The notes under the pieces: generated by a model
The model's database searches: none
Told to the model about the DNA's origin: nothing
What the model saw: the letters and a program-made list of their open reading frames with translations, nothing else
From: Candidatus Bathyarchaeota archaeon
GTDB lineage: Archaea; Thermoproteota; Bathyarchaeia; Bathyarchaeales; Bathycorpusculaceae
Direction: 5' to 3'
Assembly: GCA_026014665.1 (NCBI GenBank)
Contig: JAOZHX010000022.1
Span: forward strand, 1-64,000
Length of the DNA stretch: 64,000 nt
Position numbers and translations under genes: made by a program
In this document: positions 25,395 through 33,352 of the stretch, in pieces
Layout: each line of letters opens with the position of its first letter
Numbering within the stretch: the first letter of the stretch is position 1

Positions 25395-25756
25395 CCTGGC
25401 CCAGAACTTTTTTTGATAGATAACTGATACTGCACTAGAAAATCTGCGGCAAATTTGTCAGCATTCCCCTCTGTTCCCCGATGCAGTTTATCGACCCCCC
25501 GACTACGCATATGGTGATAAAATTCATGCAAAATAACAAAGGGATTAATCAAGACGTCGCTGTTTTGCACAGAGATAGTTTCAGTCTTAGCACTATAGCA
25601 ACCATACGCTTTGATCTTATGCTTCTTAGGCAAACCCACCTTAAGTTTTGGAACATTAACTTGGTAGTTTTTCGCCAGCAGTTCAAGGGCTTCTTCTGTT
25701 TTTCCGTTAAGAATCAACCAAACTACCGCAGGTTTGAAATCACCCAAAACCATCAC
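25391..25756 (-). CDS. Small HExxH zinc metalloprotease-like protein
   Basis: A 121-aa protein with ILHEFYHHMRS near residue 75 (HExxH) followed by GTEGNADKFAADFL, whose Glu/Asp would be the third zinc ligand. The upstream strand ETISVQNSDVLINP is typical of minimal gluzincins such as the ImmA/IrrE or SprT-like groups. The N-terminal 40 residues are helical. It lies 39 bp after the large nuclease-like gene on the same strand, so co-transcription is likely. ImmA-type proteases often cleave repressors of mobile or stress genes; whether this one does is unknown. Confidence 0.65.
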   Translation of the reverse strand: MMVLGDFKPAVVWLILNGKTEEALELLAKNYQVNVPKLKVGLPKKHKIKAYGCYSAKTETISVQNSDVLINPFVILHEFYHHMRSRGVDKLHRGTEGNADKFAADFLVQYQLSIKKSSGPG

Positions 25757-25795
25757 AAATCAAAAGGACAAAGCAGCACTCCTTAATTAACCTCT

Positions 25796-27046
25796 TCATT
25801 GGCCATACGTGCCTGTTCGGATTTTCTCTACTAACAAGTGAATAAATTCAATCGGCCAGACATCGTCGCAAACGTCATCTGTCAAAATTTTGTGCTGATG
25901 ATACATGGGGATTAAATCATTCTTAAGCAATAGAATTAAGAGGAATTCATGGCCATAGGTACGTTTGAACAGGGCATACTTACGTGCTTGCCGTTTCGAC
26001 ATCTCAAAATGTGGTTCAAGGATAATTTTTCGTCCCTGAACCTTTTTCTCCAAGATAAAATCAGGGGTATAGACTTCATTGGGCAAAGGAAAACTGATAG
26101 TTTCATAACCAAAAGGAATGTGCATTCGCAAAAGAGTTAGCGCCGTCTTCTTTTCCCAGCCACTTTTATAACGACTCATCTTTTGATAGTAAGCCTGAGG
26201 TTGCCCTGTAATTTTTTGCATGCGATCCAAAAAATCGAGGGCTGTTTTGAGGGTATAGCGATTGAGCGTTTTCTGTTTTAGCCATCTGCCTAGCAAAAAG
26301 AAAGGATAATCTACTTTTGCCGGGTCATGCGGGAAAAGGCGTTTTGCAAAATCAGTGATTTTTTGCCTTGCATCTGCCGCTGTTTTCTCGTCACGCCAAA
26401 GAGAAAATGATGCTGAATCTATCAGTCCTAAACTGGCTGCTACGTTGGCGTTCTCCTTAGTCAGCGGTACATAGAGGTCTTCGGGCAAAAGATGGTCGTA
26501 GATTTGCAAATCAGGGGAAGGGCGTACCATCCACCGCATGTAAGTCCAAGCTCTATCTTTGTGTAAGCCACCTAAAGCATGGATATTTTGCGCAATGTCT
26601 TCAATGAAGTCCTTGGGCTTAGTGAACTTCTGTGAGTACTTTAGGAGATTTCGCTCTGCATTATTTTTCACGAATAAGTTAACCGAAGCCAAATTTTCTG
26701 AAGCAGCTTTCCTGTTTGGTCCAAAATCATGGTAGAAGTCAGCTTTCACTATTTCCTCTTCAAAGATATGCGCTTTCTTTATTTCAAAAAGACTATTGCC
26801 GAAAGCTTCGTGAAGGTACACCAATAGCATACGGGCGTTCTCAGGGTAGCCAACTATCATATCATCAAGAATCGAAGAAACAAGAAGGAAATAGTGGGCG
26901 ATAATCTTTCGCTCTTCATATTTCTCAGAATAGGGATTGAAGAGCAATCGAGGGCTCATACGGCGGTCCCATTGAACGTCGGCTACGTTTGAGTTTTTGT
27001 TTATGAACTCGACTAGTAACGTGAGCACTTCGTCCGTTGCAGCCAT
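25796..27046 (-). CDS. Large protein: HhH/DUF2400-like region plus PD-(D/E)XK-like nuclease domain
   Basis: A 416-aa protein without a confident family name. The middle, from about 150 to 260 (DRAWTYMRWMVRPSPDLQIY, LYVPLTKENANVAASLGLID, AKRLFPHDPAKVDYPFFLLG), resembles the TIGR02757/DUF2400 group, relatives of helix-hairpin-helix DNA glycosylases, with its RWMVR, PL-T and DP-K-DY words. The C-terminal 120 residues (GWEKKTALTLLRMHIPFGYE, VYTPDFIL, KIILEPHFEM, KYALFKRTYGHEFLLILLL) look like a PD-(D/E)XK fold, with E-P-H where E-x-K is usual. The combination implies DNA damage processing or defence. It sits just upstream of tRNA-Val and precedes a protease gene. Confidence 0.55.
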   Translation of the reverse strand: MAATDEVLTLLVEFINKNSNVADVQWDRRMSPRLLFNPYSEKYEERKIIAHYFLLVSSILDDMIVGYPENARMLLVYLHEAFGNSLFEIKKAHIFEEEIVKADFYHDFGPNRKAASENLASVNLFVKNNAERNLLKYSQKFTKPKDFIEDIAQNIHALGGLHKDRAWTYMRWMVRPSPDLQIYDHLLPEDLYVPLTKENANVAASLGLIDSASFSLWRDEKTAADARQKITDFAKRLFPHDPAKVDYPFFLLGRWLKQKTLNRYTLKTALDFLDRMQKITGQPQAYYQKMSRYKSGWEKKTALTLLRMHIPFGYETISFPLPNEVYTPDFILEKKVQGRKIILEPHFEMSKRQARKYALFKRTYGHEFLLILLLKNDLIPMYHQHKILTDDVCDDVWPIEFIHLLVEKIRTGTYGQ

Positions 27047-27237
27047 AGCGCCTCACCCAAATTATTAGTATATCGTAAGTTAACTTATCGTGAGGTAGCT
27101 TAAAAACTACTGTTATGATTTGACCTGTAACAATAAATAGGAAATAGTTTAATAGAAGCTGGAAAATCAGATAATGCAACGCCCAAAAAGACGAAGCGCC
27201 TAAATAGGAAAACAACATAAAACACTTGCGAAAAAGT

Positions 27238-27315
27238 GGGCCGGTCGTCTAGCCTGGTTAGGACATCTGCTTGACGTGCAGAAGGTCGCCGGTCCGAATC
27301 CGGTCCGGCCCACCA
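27238..27315 (+). tRNA. tRNA-Val (anticodon GAC)
   Basis: Acceptor GGGCCGG pairs with CCGGCCC, discriminator A. The anticodon arm TCTGC-TTGACGT-GCAGA gives anticodon GAC. T arm GCCGG-TCCGAAT-CCGGT. Body 27238-27312, with CCA encoded at 27313-27315. No intron. Confidence 0.95.
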
Positions 27316-27395
27316 TCAACGTAATTCTTGAACCGATATTTTTTTCATTGCTGATGCATACTAGTAAATGCAGAAAGTTTTTTCGAGGTGATGTT

Positions 27396-27725
27396 TTGGA
27401 GAAAAAATATTCCGTCATAGCTGACTTTAGCATTATTCCTGTTGGTCATGGAGAAACAAGTGTTGGCCGTTACGTGGCAGAAGCGTTAAACGCAGTCAAG
27501 AAGGTGAAGGGTGTAAGCTTTGAAGTGACGCCGATGGGGACCGTTCTAGAAGCAAATACCCTGGAAGCTGTTTTTGAAGCGGTCAAAGCTGCTCACGAAG
27601 CAATAATTGCCAAGGGCATTTTAAGAGTTGAGTCAAACCTGAGAATCGACGATAGAAGAGACAAGCCCAGAACGATGAAGGACAAGGTTGAGGCTGTTAA
27701 AAAGTACATGAAGAGCCAAGTTTGA
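27396..27725 (+). CDS. MTH1187-type thiamine-binding protein (DUF77)
   Basis: A protein of about 110 aa from TTG at 27396, which follows GAGGTGA by four bases. The ORF-track start lies inside tRNA-Val and cannot be right. Blocks SVIADFSIIPVGHGETSVGRY, FEVTPMGTVLEA and EAVFEAVKAAHEA are characteristic of the MTH1187/YkoF-related family. These small ferredoxin-fold tetramers bind thiamine or related pyrimidines. The C-terminal stretch is basic (DDRRDKPRTMKDKVE). It lies directly downstream of the tRNA. The ligand is inferred from the family. Confidence 0.88.
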   Translation: MEKKYSVIADFSIIPVGHGETSVGRYVAEALNAVKKVKGVSFEVTPMGTVLEANTLEAVFEAVKAAHEAIIAKGILRVESNLRIDDRRDKPRTMKDKVEAVKKYMKSQV

Positions 27726-27820
27726 TACGGGCTGATTCTTAACGCTCAAGCGTTGTGCAAAGTGAGGCATACGGCAAGTTTTTCTATCGGGCATGTGTAT
27801 TATAATGCGTGGGATTTAAC

Positions 27821-28282
27821 ATGAGTCCCAACGTTTTGATAATGTACGATTCAATGACAGGCAACACTGAGAAACTCGCCAACGCCGTCGCAGAAGGAGC
27901 CAAGAAAGTAAAAGGCATCAACGTTGAAATCCAAAAAGCTGATTCAGTAGACTTGAAAAGTGTCGCAGCCGCCGATGCCTATGCTTTTGGGTCGCCCACA
28001 CATTTCAGTATGATGTCAGGTCGAACATTATCCTTGCTTACGAGGCTGTACCCGATTCGCGACAAGATGGCTGGTAAACCAATCGCAGTATTTACAACGG
28101 GCGCAGGAGGGCAAGTTGACGCTCTTGCAAGCATCGAGCGCACCATAGGCGTGTTTAATCCAATATTTGTAAAGCCAGGGGTAACCGTGGAGGGCGGAAC
28201 ATCCGAGACGGACAGACTTCAAGCAGTAAAACTGGGAGAGAGACTGGCAAAGGCTGCTTTGGTGCATCAGAGGAGCAGATAG
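27821..28282 (+). CDS. Flavodoxin/NAD(P)H:quinone oxidoreductase-like protein
   Basis: A flavodoxin-fold protein of about 153 aa from ATG at 27821; the track uses an upstream GTG at 27809. The FMN phosphate loop is MYDSMTGNTEKLA. The second loop is AFGSPTHFSMMSG, and the isoalloxazine-binding region is FTTGAGGQVDALASIE. This is close to the WrbA/flavodoxin group of short-chain electron carriers. A TATTATAAT box lies about 20 bp before the start. Monocistronic. Confidence 0.85.
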   Translation: MSPNVLIMYDSMTGNTEKLANAVAEGAKKVKGINVEIQKADSVDLKSVAAADAYAFGSPTHFSMMSGRTLSLLTRLYPIRDKMAGKPIAVFTTGAGGQVDALASIERTIGVFNPIFVKPGVTVEGGTSETDRLQAVKLGERLAKAALVHQRSR

Positions 28283-28514
28283 GTTTTCGACGTCTAAAAA
28301 GGGCTAGCGATTAACTGACCACATTTACCGATCTTAATGAAAAGGAAGCGGAGCTTTTACCTATTTAAATTGAAAGTGTTGATGTCTGTTGTCAACTAAA
28401 GAGGAAATGCGGTTTGCAACGAAAAAACCGGCATGATACCGACTAAACTTGTCTGCTTAAGACATGAGAAATCATCGAAACTTTAAACGGCTATACGCCA
28501 GAATCTGAAAAAAA

Positions 28515-29633
28515 ATGGCGGCAGCAAATCAAAAAGATGTTTTTATAAATCTGGATAAAACCCGCAGGTGGTTGCAGTGTCCGACGGTTCGCGAGGCGTT
28601 GCTCTATGAGAAACTGTCAGATAACAAGGTTAGATGTGGTCTGTGCGAGAGGAGATGCTTCATCCTTTCTGGGCAAAGAGGGTTCTGCAGGACCAGACTT
28701 AACGTAGACGGCGTATTGTACACGCTTGTTTATGGTGACCTCAGCGCCCTTGAAAGCAGACCCATAGAGATTAAGCCTTTTTTCCATTACTGGCCAGGCT
28801 CAACTGCACTAACTTTCTCGACGTGGTCCTGCAACTTTAACTGTGCTTGGTGCCAGAACCATAACCTATCCAAGATGGAACCAGACCCCTTGATAGCCAA
28901 CCGCCACCGGGCAGAAAAAGTTATTGCCTTTGCCCTTCAGGGAATAGATGCAGGATTATGCGGAAGTTTTCAAGAGCCTACACTCTTAACTGATTGGGCA
29001 GTGCCGCTGTTCAAAATGGCTCGCGAGAAAGGGCTCTATTGCTGTTATGTTTCAAACGGCTACATGACCATTGAGGCGTTGCATTTGTTAAAGGAATCAG
29101 GGATGGACGGCCTTAAAGTTGATGTGAAAGGCAACGCTGATATCTACAGAAAATATTGCGGGGGAGCAGACGTTGAGAAGGTTTGGAGAAACATTCGAGA
29201 AGCCAGAAAACTAGGTTTGCATGTGGAGGTTGTGAATTTGGTTATCACAGGAGTCAACGATGACGAGAATAGCGTAGGGCAGCTTATACAAAGACACGTT
29301 AAAAAAGCTGGAGCTGAAACTCCTTTGCACTTCACTAGATACTATCCAGCTTACAGGCATTTTAATCCACCTACAAAAGTTGAAACCTTAGAGCAAGCCT
29401 ACAAGATGGCGAAAAAAGCAGGCGTCCTCTACCCATACCTTGGAAACGTTCCTGGACACACGTATGAAAACACGTATTGCCCAAGATGTGAGGAGAAACT
29501 GATTCAGAGGCTAAACAACAGAATCGTGGAATACAAAGTCACCAAGGACAACAGGTGCCCCAAATGTAGTCAGCAGATTCCCATCACAGGAAAATATATC
29601 CCTTTAAAGCAAAGCAATTCAATGAATTTTTAA
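28515..29633 (+). CDS. Radical SAM enzyme of the AmmeMemoRadiSam system type
   Basis: A 372-aa radical SAM protein. The cluster motif is CNFNCAWC (C-x3-C-x2-C) near residue 112. Before it an N-terminal cysteine motif reads CGLCERRCFILSGQRGFC, and at the end a zinc ribbon-like CPRCEEKL with CPKCSQQIP. Order and words (FFHYWPGSTALTFSTWSCN, YPYLGNVPGHTYENTYCP) match the AmrS/PflA-like enzymes that co-occur genomically with AMMECR1 and Memo proteins. Neither partner is in this window. The reaction is unknown. The C-terminal ribbon is an addition beyond the usual end of the family as I recall it. Confidence 0.88.
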   Translation: MAAANQKDVFINLDKTRRWLQCPTVREALLYEKLSDNKVRCGLCERRCFILSGQRGFCRTRLNVDGVLYTLVYGDLSALESRPIEIKPFFHYWPGSTALTFSTWSCNFNCAWCQNHNLSKMEPDPLIANRHRAEKVIAFALQGIDAGLCGSFQEPTLLTDWAVPLFKMAREKGLYCCYVSNGYMTIEALHLLKESGMDGLKVDVKGNADIYRKYCGGADVEKVWRNIREARKLGLHVEVVNLVITGVNDDENSVGQLIQRHVKKAGAETPLHFTRYYPAYRHFNPPTKVETLEQAYKMAKKAGVLYPYLGNVPGHTYENTYCPRCEEKLIQRLNNRIVEYKVTKDNRCPKCSQQIPITGKYIPLKQSNSMNF

Positions 29634-29977
29634 CTTGAAAAATAACCATCATGAGTTATTTTAGGATAGAAGGGAAAAAGTTTGGTTTCCCAGTCTTTCT
29701 TTTGGCAATGTCCCCTTTTCTCAATATTCGCGCCGCTTAATTGCCAATTCTGATTGCGTTTCCTTCTCTGGGTCGCCTGGTACAAGCAGGGTTTCCTCTA
29801 AATCTCCTGAACCACAGCATATGCGGTATTGTTTGCCCGCGTCATTCATAGAGTACATGCTTCACGCCATTTACTAGTTTAAATCACAGGTCATTTAACG
29901 ATAGCGCTTCCATAACCGCATAATTTTTTTCGATTAAGCTTTAAGCACGCATAACCACACTAATATGGTGGTTTTGT
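29634..29977. other. Gap of about 340 bp, one possible small ORF
   Basis: Between the radical SAM gene and the glycosylase gene. Apart from the small minus-strand ORF listed separately and a promoter for the downstream gene, I see nothing. Confidence 0.4.
29721..29858 (-). CDS. Possible 45-aa small protein
   Basis: A short frame from ATG at 29858 (or 29849) to TGA at 29721, missing from the ORF track. The product includes GKQYRICCGSGDLEETLLVP and ends in basic residues (AIKRREY). Composition is protein-like and a CC pair is present, but there is no clear ribosome site and no family is recognised. It may be chance. Confidence 0.28.
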   Translation of the reverse strand: MYSMNDAGKQYRICCGSGDLEETLLVPGDPEKETQSELAIKRREY

Positions 29978-30586
29978 GTGAGTCTAAAAGATGCGCTTTC
30001 GAAGCTGCAAAGTTACTCAGAGGAGCTTGGGCTCGACCTTTATAAGCCAGCGGACAGGTTCAAATGGTTCTTGGCATCCATACTTTTTGCTAAAAGAATC
30101 TCAGCCAGCATTGCGAAGGAGACATTTCTATATTTTGAGCAGGAAGAATTGACAAGTCCCGATGCTATACTGAAAGCTGGGTGGGACCGCTTGGTGGAAG
30201 CTTTAGATTCCGGCGGCTACACGAGGTACGACTTCTCCACAGCCACAAACCTTTTGGGAATCGCCAAAGAACTGAAAGAAAAGTACGGCGACCTTGAAAA
30301 GCTTCATGCAGAGGCCAGCAGTGCCGCTGATTTGGAAACCCGACTGCAAGAGTTCAAAGGTGTTGGCCCCGTAGGCGTAAACATATTCTTAAGGGAACTG
30401 CGCGGGATCTGGAAAAAAGCAAATCCCAAGCCTTCGCCCATAGCTATTGTTACAGCGCAGAAAATTGGTCTAAAGATAGAAGATGCAGAACGATTTGAAC
30501 CACAACTAGTACGGTTAAACCTCGAGTACTGCAAGAAGCACCGCAGCGCAGAATGCCCCTTGAGAGATAAGTGCCCGGATAAATAG
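29978..30586 (+). CDS. HhH-GPD family DNA glycosylase (endonuclease III-like)
   Basis: A 202-aa protein of the endonuclease III superfamily. The helix-hairpin-helix is FKGVGPVGVNIFLRELRG near residues 125-142. FKWFLASILFAKRISASIA near 28 is the conserved N-terminal helix. The usual catalytic Lys after the hairpin and the Asp near 138 are not obvious, so activity is uncertain. The C terminus has three cysteines (CKKHRSAECPLRDKC), a spacing reminiscent of, but not equal to, the four-Cys iron-sulfur loop. The start is GTG with GGTGG upstream. Base excision repair is the likely role. Confidence 0.72.
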   Translation: MSLKDALSKLQSYSEELGLDLYKPADRFKWFLASILFAKRISASIAKETFLYFEQEELTSPDAILKAGWDRLVEALDSGGYTRYDFSTATNLLGIAKELKEKYGDLEKLHAEASSAADLETRLQEFKGVGPVGVNIFLRELRGIWKKANPKPSPIAIVTAQKIGLKIEDAERFEPQLVRLNLEYCKKHRSAECPLRDKCPDK

Positions 30587-30674
30587 ATCCATACGCGCCA
30601 TTATTTGATCCTATTTCGATTTCTTTTAAATAAAATTTTTTAGGCGCTCTAAAAAGAAGAAAAAATTTGGGGGT

Positions 30675-30932
30675 CTATTTTTTTCTTGATTGAATTATGC
30701 CTCGGCATTGATCCGCATATTGACAGTATTCTAAGCATGCAGCGTTGCTGTCAGGGCGTTTCCATTCCGCACCACATTCAGTGCATGTGGTTTTGTCCTC
30801 ATCGCTCCAGATTTCGAGGTCAGCCCCGCATACATGACATTTAATGTAGGATGGTTTAGGCTGCAAAAAATCTCGTAGTCCAGGGCAAGTTTCAGGGTTT
30901 TTTACTAATGTTTTTTCGTCTCTAGAGCTCAA
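30675..30932 (-). CDS. Small cysteine-rich zinc-ribbon protein
   Basis: An 85-aa protein with CHVCGADLEIWSDEDKTTCTEC (a CxxC...CxxC ribbon) followed by CLEYCQYADQC. About nine cysteines suggest zinc or iron-sulfur binding. It overlaps the end of the ferredoxin gene by 11 bp and is the third gene of the ArsR operon. Such triplets recur in anaerobic archaea and bacteria. The specific role is unknown. Confidence 0.75.
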   Translation of the reverse strand: MSSRDEKTLVKNPETCPGLRDFLQPKPSYIKCHVCGADLEIWSDEDKTTCTECGAEWKRPDSNAACLEYCQYADQCRGIIQSRKK

Positions 30933-31560
30933 TTACTTCACCTCCTACCTTTAATTCAAACTCTTTGACTGGTATGCGTTTACCTGAAGCTTCAAGTGCT
31001 TTGTTAACTGCCCATTTCAACCCCGTGCAACAAGGTACTTCCATATGAAGTACGCTGATGCTGGAAATTTTGTTTTGGTTTATGATTTCGGTGAGTTTTT
31101 GAGCATACGCTCGTGCATCATCGAACTTTGGGCAGCCGATAACGACACGTTTGCCAGGCATGAAAGCTTCATGGAATCTTTTAAGGACAACTGGAGCGCA
31201 ATCTGCTACAAGCAAGAGGTCAGCGTTTTCAAAGAATGGCGCTTTCACCGGAACCAGGTTTAATTTAACTGGCCACTGCGGCTTCTCTGCCCCATTAGAC
31301 GCGGCTTGTTTTGTGCTTGCCTTCTTTTTTAGGTGCTCATGAACTTCAGCTTCGTTGAAGGGTTCTGCTTCCCGTTCGGTTATGGTGATGGCTCCTTGAG
31401 GACACTGCCCCAAACATGCGCCAAGCCCATCGCAGTAGGTGTCTTTGATTATCCTTGCTTTCTCATTTACGATTTGAAGTGCGCCCTCGACGCATTTAGG
31501 TATGCAGCTTCCGCATCCATTGCATAGGCTTTCGTCTATGTTCACGATTTTTCGCTTCAA
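30922..31560 (-). CDS. Two-cluster 4Fe-4S ferredoxin-domain protein
   Basis: A 212-aa protein. Residues 1-60 hold two [4Fe-4S] motifs, CNGCGSCIPKC and CDGLGACLGQC, the second with an unusual spacing (C-x3-G-x-C). The C-terminal 130 residues form an alpha/beta domain with LLLVADCAPV, VVIGCPKFDDAR and EVPCCTGLKWAV, conserved Cys residues that could bind a further cofactor. It is four bases downstream of the arsR-type gene, so co-regulated. An electron-transfer protein used under a metal or redox stimulus is likely. Confidence 0.83.
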   Translation of the reverse strand: MKRKIVNIDESLCNGCGSCIPKCVEGALQIVNEKARIIKDTYCDGLGACLGQCPQGAITITEREAEPFNEAEVHEHLKKKASTKQAASNGAEKPQWPVKLNLVPVKAPFFENADLLLVADCAPVVLKRFHEAFMPGKRVVIGCPKFDDARAYAQKLTEIINQNKISSISVLHMEVPCCTGLKWAVNKALEASGKRIPVKEFELKVGGEVIEL

Positions 31561-31564
31561 CGTT

Positions 31565-31882
31565 TTATTCTCCTTTTAGGCATTTCCCGCCTGCTGGGCA
31601 ATATTTCTGGGCGTGGGTTTGTATGGTGGCAAAGATGGGGTTAAGGGTTTCTTGGTTGACGGCATAGATGTGTTTTTTACCTTGCCGTTGGATGGTGATG
31701 AGGTTGCATTGAAGTAGCGGTTTGAGGTTGTGTGATACCATGCTTTGTTCTTGCCCTAACACGGCAGCAAGTTCGTTTACACTCATGGGTTTATCCATTA
31801 GTTGTTCGATGGCGGCTAGGCGGGTTGGGTTTGCGAGGTTGATGAAGAATCGGTGGCAGAGTTTGGTTGGTCTTTTTTTCAT
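31565..31882 (-). CDS. ArsR-family transcriptional repressor
   Basis: A 105-aa winged-helix regulator. FFINLANPTRLAAIEQL and PMSVNELAAVLGQEQSMVSH (helix-turn-helix) are typical of the ArsR/SmtB fold. The ending YCPAGGKCLKG supplies two cysteines that could sense metal or redox state. It is first in an operon with the ferredoxin-domain and Cys-rich proteins. A strong palindrome lies 38-71 bp upstream of its start, which suggests autoregulation. Confidence 0.9.
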   Translation of the reverse strand: MKKRPTKLCHRFFINLANPTRLAAIEQLMDKPMSVNELAAVLGQEQSMVSHNLKPLLQCNLITIQRQGKKHIYAVNQETLNPIFATIQTHAQKYCPAGGKCLKGE

Positions 31883-31919
31883 TGCAGTTCTTCCATTTAG
31901 TCACAAATCACATTTCTCG

Positions 31920-31953
31920 TATGAGCATCACTTCATATGAAAGAATGCTCATA
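31920..31953. promoter_or_regulatory. Palindromic operator upstream of arsR-type gene
   Basis: Arms ATGAGCAT and ATGCTCAT (31921-31928 and 31945-31952) are perfectly complementary. They share a centre with an inner palindrome, TTCATATGAA at 31932-31941. The two nested palindromes span 34 bp and sit directly ahead of the ArsR-family gene, as expected of its operator. Confidence 0.7.
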
Positions 31954-32134
31954 TAAAGATACTGATTCTACCGACAAAAACCAGCAACACAAATAATAAA
32001 GCTCATAACGCTCCAAATCAGTGACTGGACCCTTCTTAGGGATAATCCAATTGAAAATTGTACTGCAAACCGCACATTTCTTTTCGACTACGTTTGAAGC
32101 GCATTTAGGCAGCAAATTCTCTTCGGTCAGCTAC

Positions 32135-33352
32135 TCATCTGTGATATAGCCTTTGTATAACAAAAACTATGAATTGCCCATGCTTTGTTTTTGCAAGGTT
32201 GGAGTAGAGTTTCACTGGCATTTGAGCGCCGTCTTTGCGTAGGTGCACCATTTCAAGGGTTGTCTGTCCTTTCTCAGTTATGCGGCTTAACAGTACGTTT
32301 AGCGAAGAAGCATCCTGTGGTTGCAGCAGCATAGATAGGTTCATGTTTAAAAATTCATCCAAACTGTAGCCGTAAGCCTTGGTGGCGGCTTCGTTGGCGT
32401 AAGCAAAATCGCCTTTAGTGTTAACGAGGAATATGGCGTTCATAGCATTGTCTAAGATTGTCGCTCGAAGTCGTAGGCCTTCCTCAGTTTTCTGATGTTC
32501 TTGAATTTCCTGCGTTAACCGTTCGTTGATTTTGGCGCACTCGGCAGTGCGTTCTGCAACGACTTCTTCCAGCCGGTTTCTGTACCTGCTGAGTTCAGCT
32601 TGGATTTCCTTATTTTTAGTAACATCCATCGATAGAATGAGGATGCCTTCTGGAACGGGTTCAATTCGGAGTTCAAACCAGCCTTTGGAGCCGTCTGGGA
32701 AAGTGAATTCGTTGTCTATTTGATGGGAAACACGGTTGACCATGGCACTTTGTAGGTAACTGAATAGTTCGGTTTTTTCTATGCCAGGGTAAACTTGCAT
32801 CATGGTGTAGCCTAAAAGCTCTTTTTTGGTTTTGCGTCCCTGTTTGGCTGCGGCTGTGTTGATGTAGGCGTATCGCCAGTCGTAATCGATGATTTGGCAG
32901 CCTTCAAGCATGTAGTCGAGTGTAACTTGCAGGCGGTTTTCGGTTTCCTTTAGGGTTTTTTCTTTTTTTCTTCGCTCAGTTACGTCTACCCCTGAACTTA
33001 GTATGCCGATGGTTTTGCCCGATTCATCGCTGACTAGGATATTGTGGAAGCTAAGTATCCGTTCGTCTCCCTGCTTTGTCACAACTGAGTGCTCATAATG
33101 CGCATGCCTTAAGGTGCTTTTGAGCACATCTTGGAAGAGGCGTTTGATATTTTCTCTTTCTTGGTTGGGTACAAAATTATCCAACCAATTTTTCCCCACA
33201 ACCTCTTCTTTTCGGTAACCGAGGAGTTCAAGGGCTTTTTTGTTTATGTCTGCAACTACCTCTTGACTTGTAATGATTATCATAAAGACGTCTGCTTGGT
33301 CAAAAAAAGTTTGAGCTAATTCTTTTTTTGTTTCCAAATTATTTTCCTCCAT
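32135..33352 (-). CDS. PAS-domain sensor protein without kinase domain
   Basis: A 405-aa cytosolic protein with three PAS domains: about 12-130 (ending SSGVDVTERRKKEK), about 140-250 (RLQVTLDYMLEGCQIID, ending ILSMDVTKNKE), and about 295-400 (ILDNAMNAIFLVNTKGDFAY). A coiled coil (about 250-290, SRYRNRLEEVVAERTAE) joins the last two. It stops after the third PAS, with no HisKA or HATPase. It could act through partner binding. Its start lies inside the end of the glucan phosphorylase gene (14-bp overlap), so the two are co-transcribed. Confidence 0.85.
   Translation of the reverse strand: MEENNLETKKELAQTFFDQADVFMIIITSQEVVADINKKALELLGYRKEEVVGKNWLDNFVPNQERENIKRLFQDVLKSTLRHAHYEHSVVTKQGDERILSFHNILVSDESGKTIGILSSGVDVTERRKKEKTLKETENRLQVTLDYMLEGCQIIDYDWRYAYINTAAAKQGRKTKKELLGYTMMQVYPGIEKTELFSYLQSAMVNRVSHQIDNEFTFPDGSKGWFELRIEPVPEGILILSMDVTKNKEIQAELSRYRNRLEEVVAERTAECAKINERLTQEIQEHQKTEEGLRLRATILDNAMNAIFLVNTKGDFAYANEAATKAYGYSLDEFLNMNLSMLLQPQDASSLNVLLSRITEKGQTTLEMVHLRKDGAQMPVKLYSNLAKTKHGQFIVFVIQRLYHR

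Noticed and set aside
27276-27395. N-terminal extension of the thiamine-binding protein ORF
   Set aside because: It begins inside tRNA-Val; the TTG at 27396 with GAGGTGA is the sensible start.
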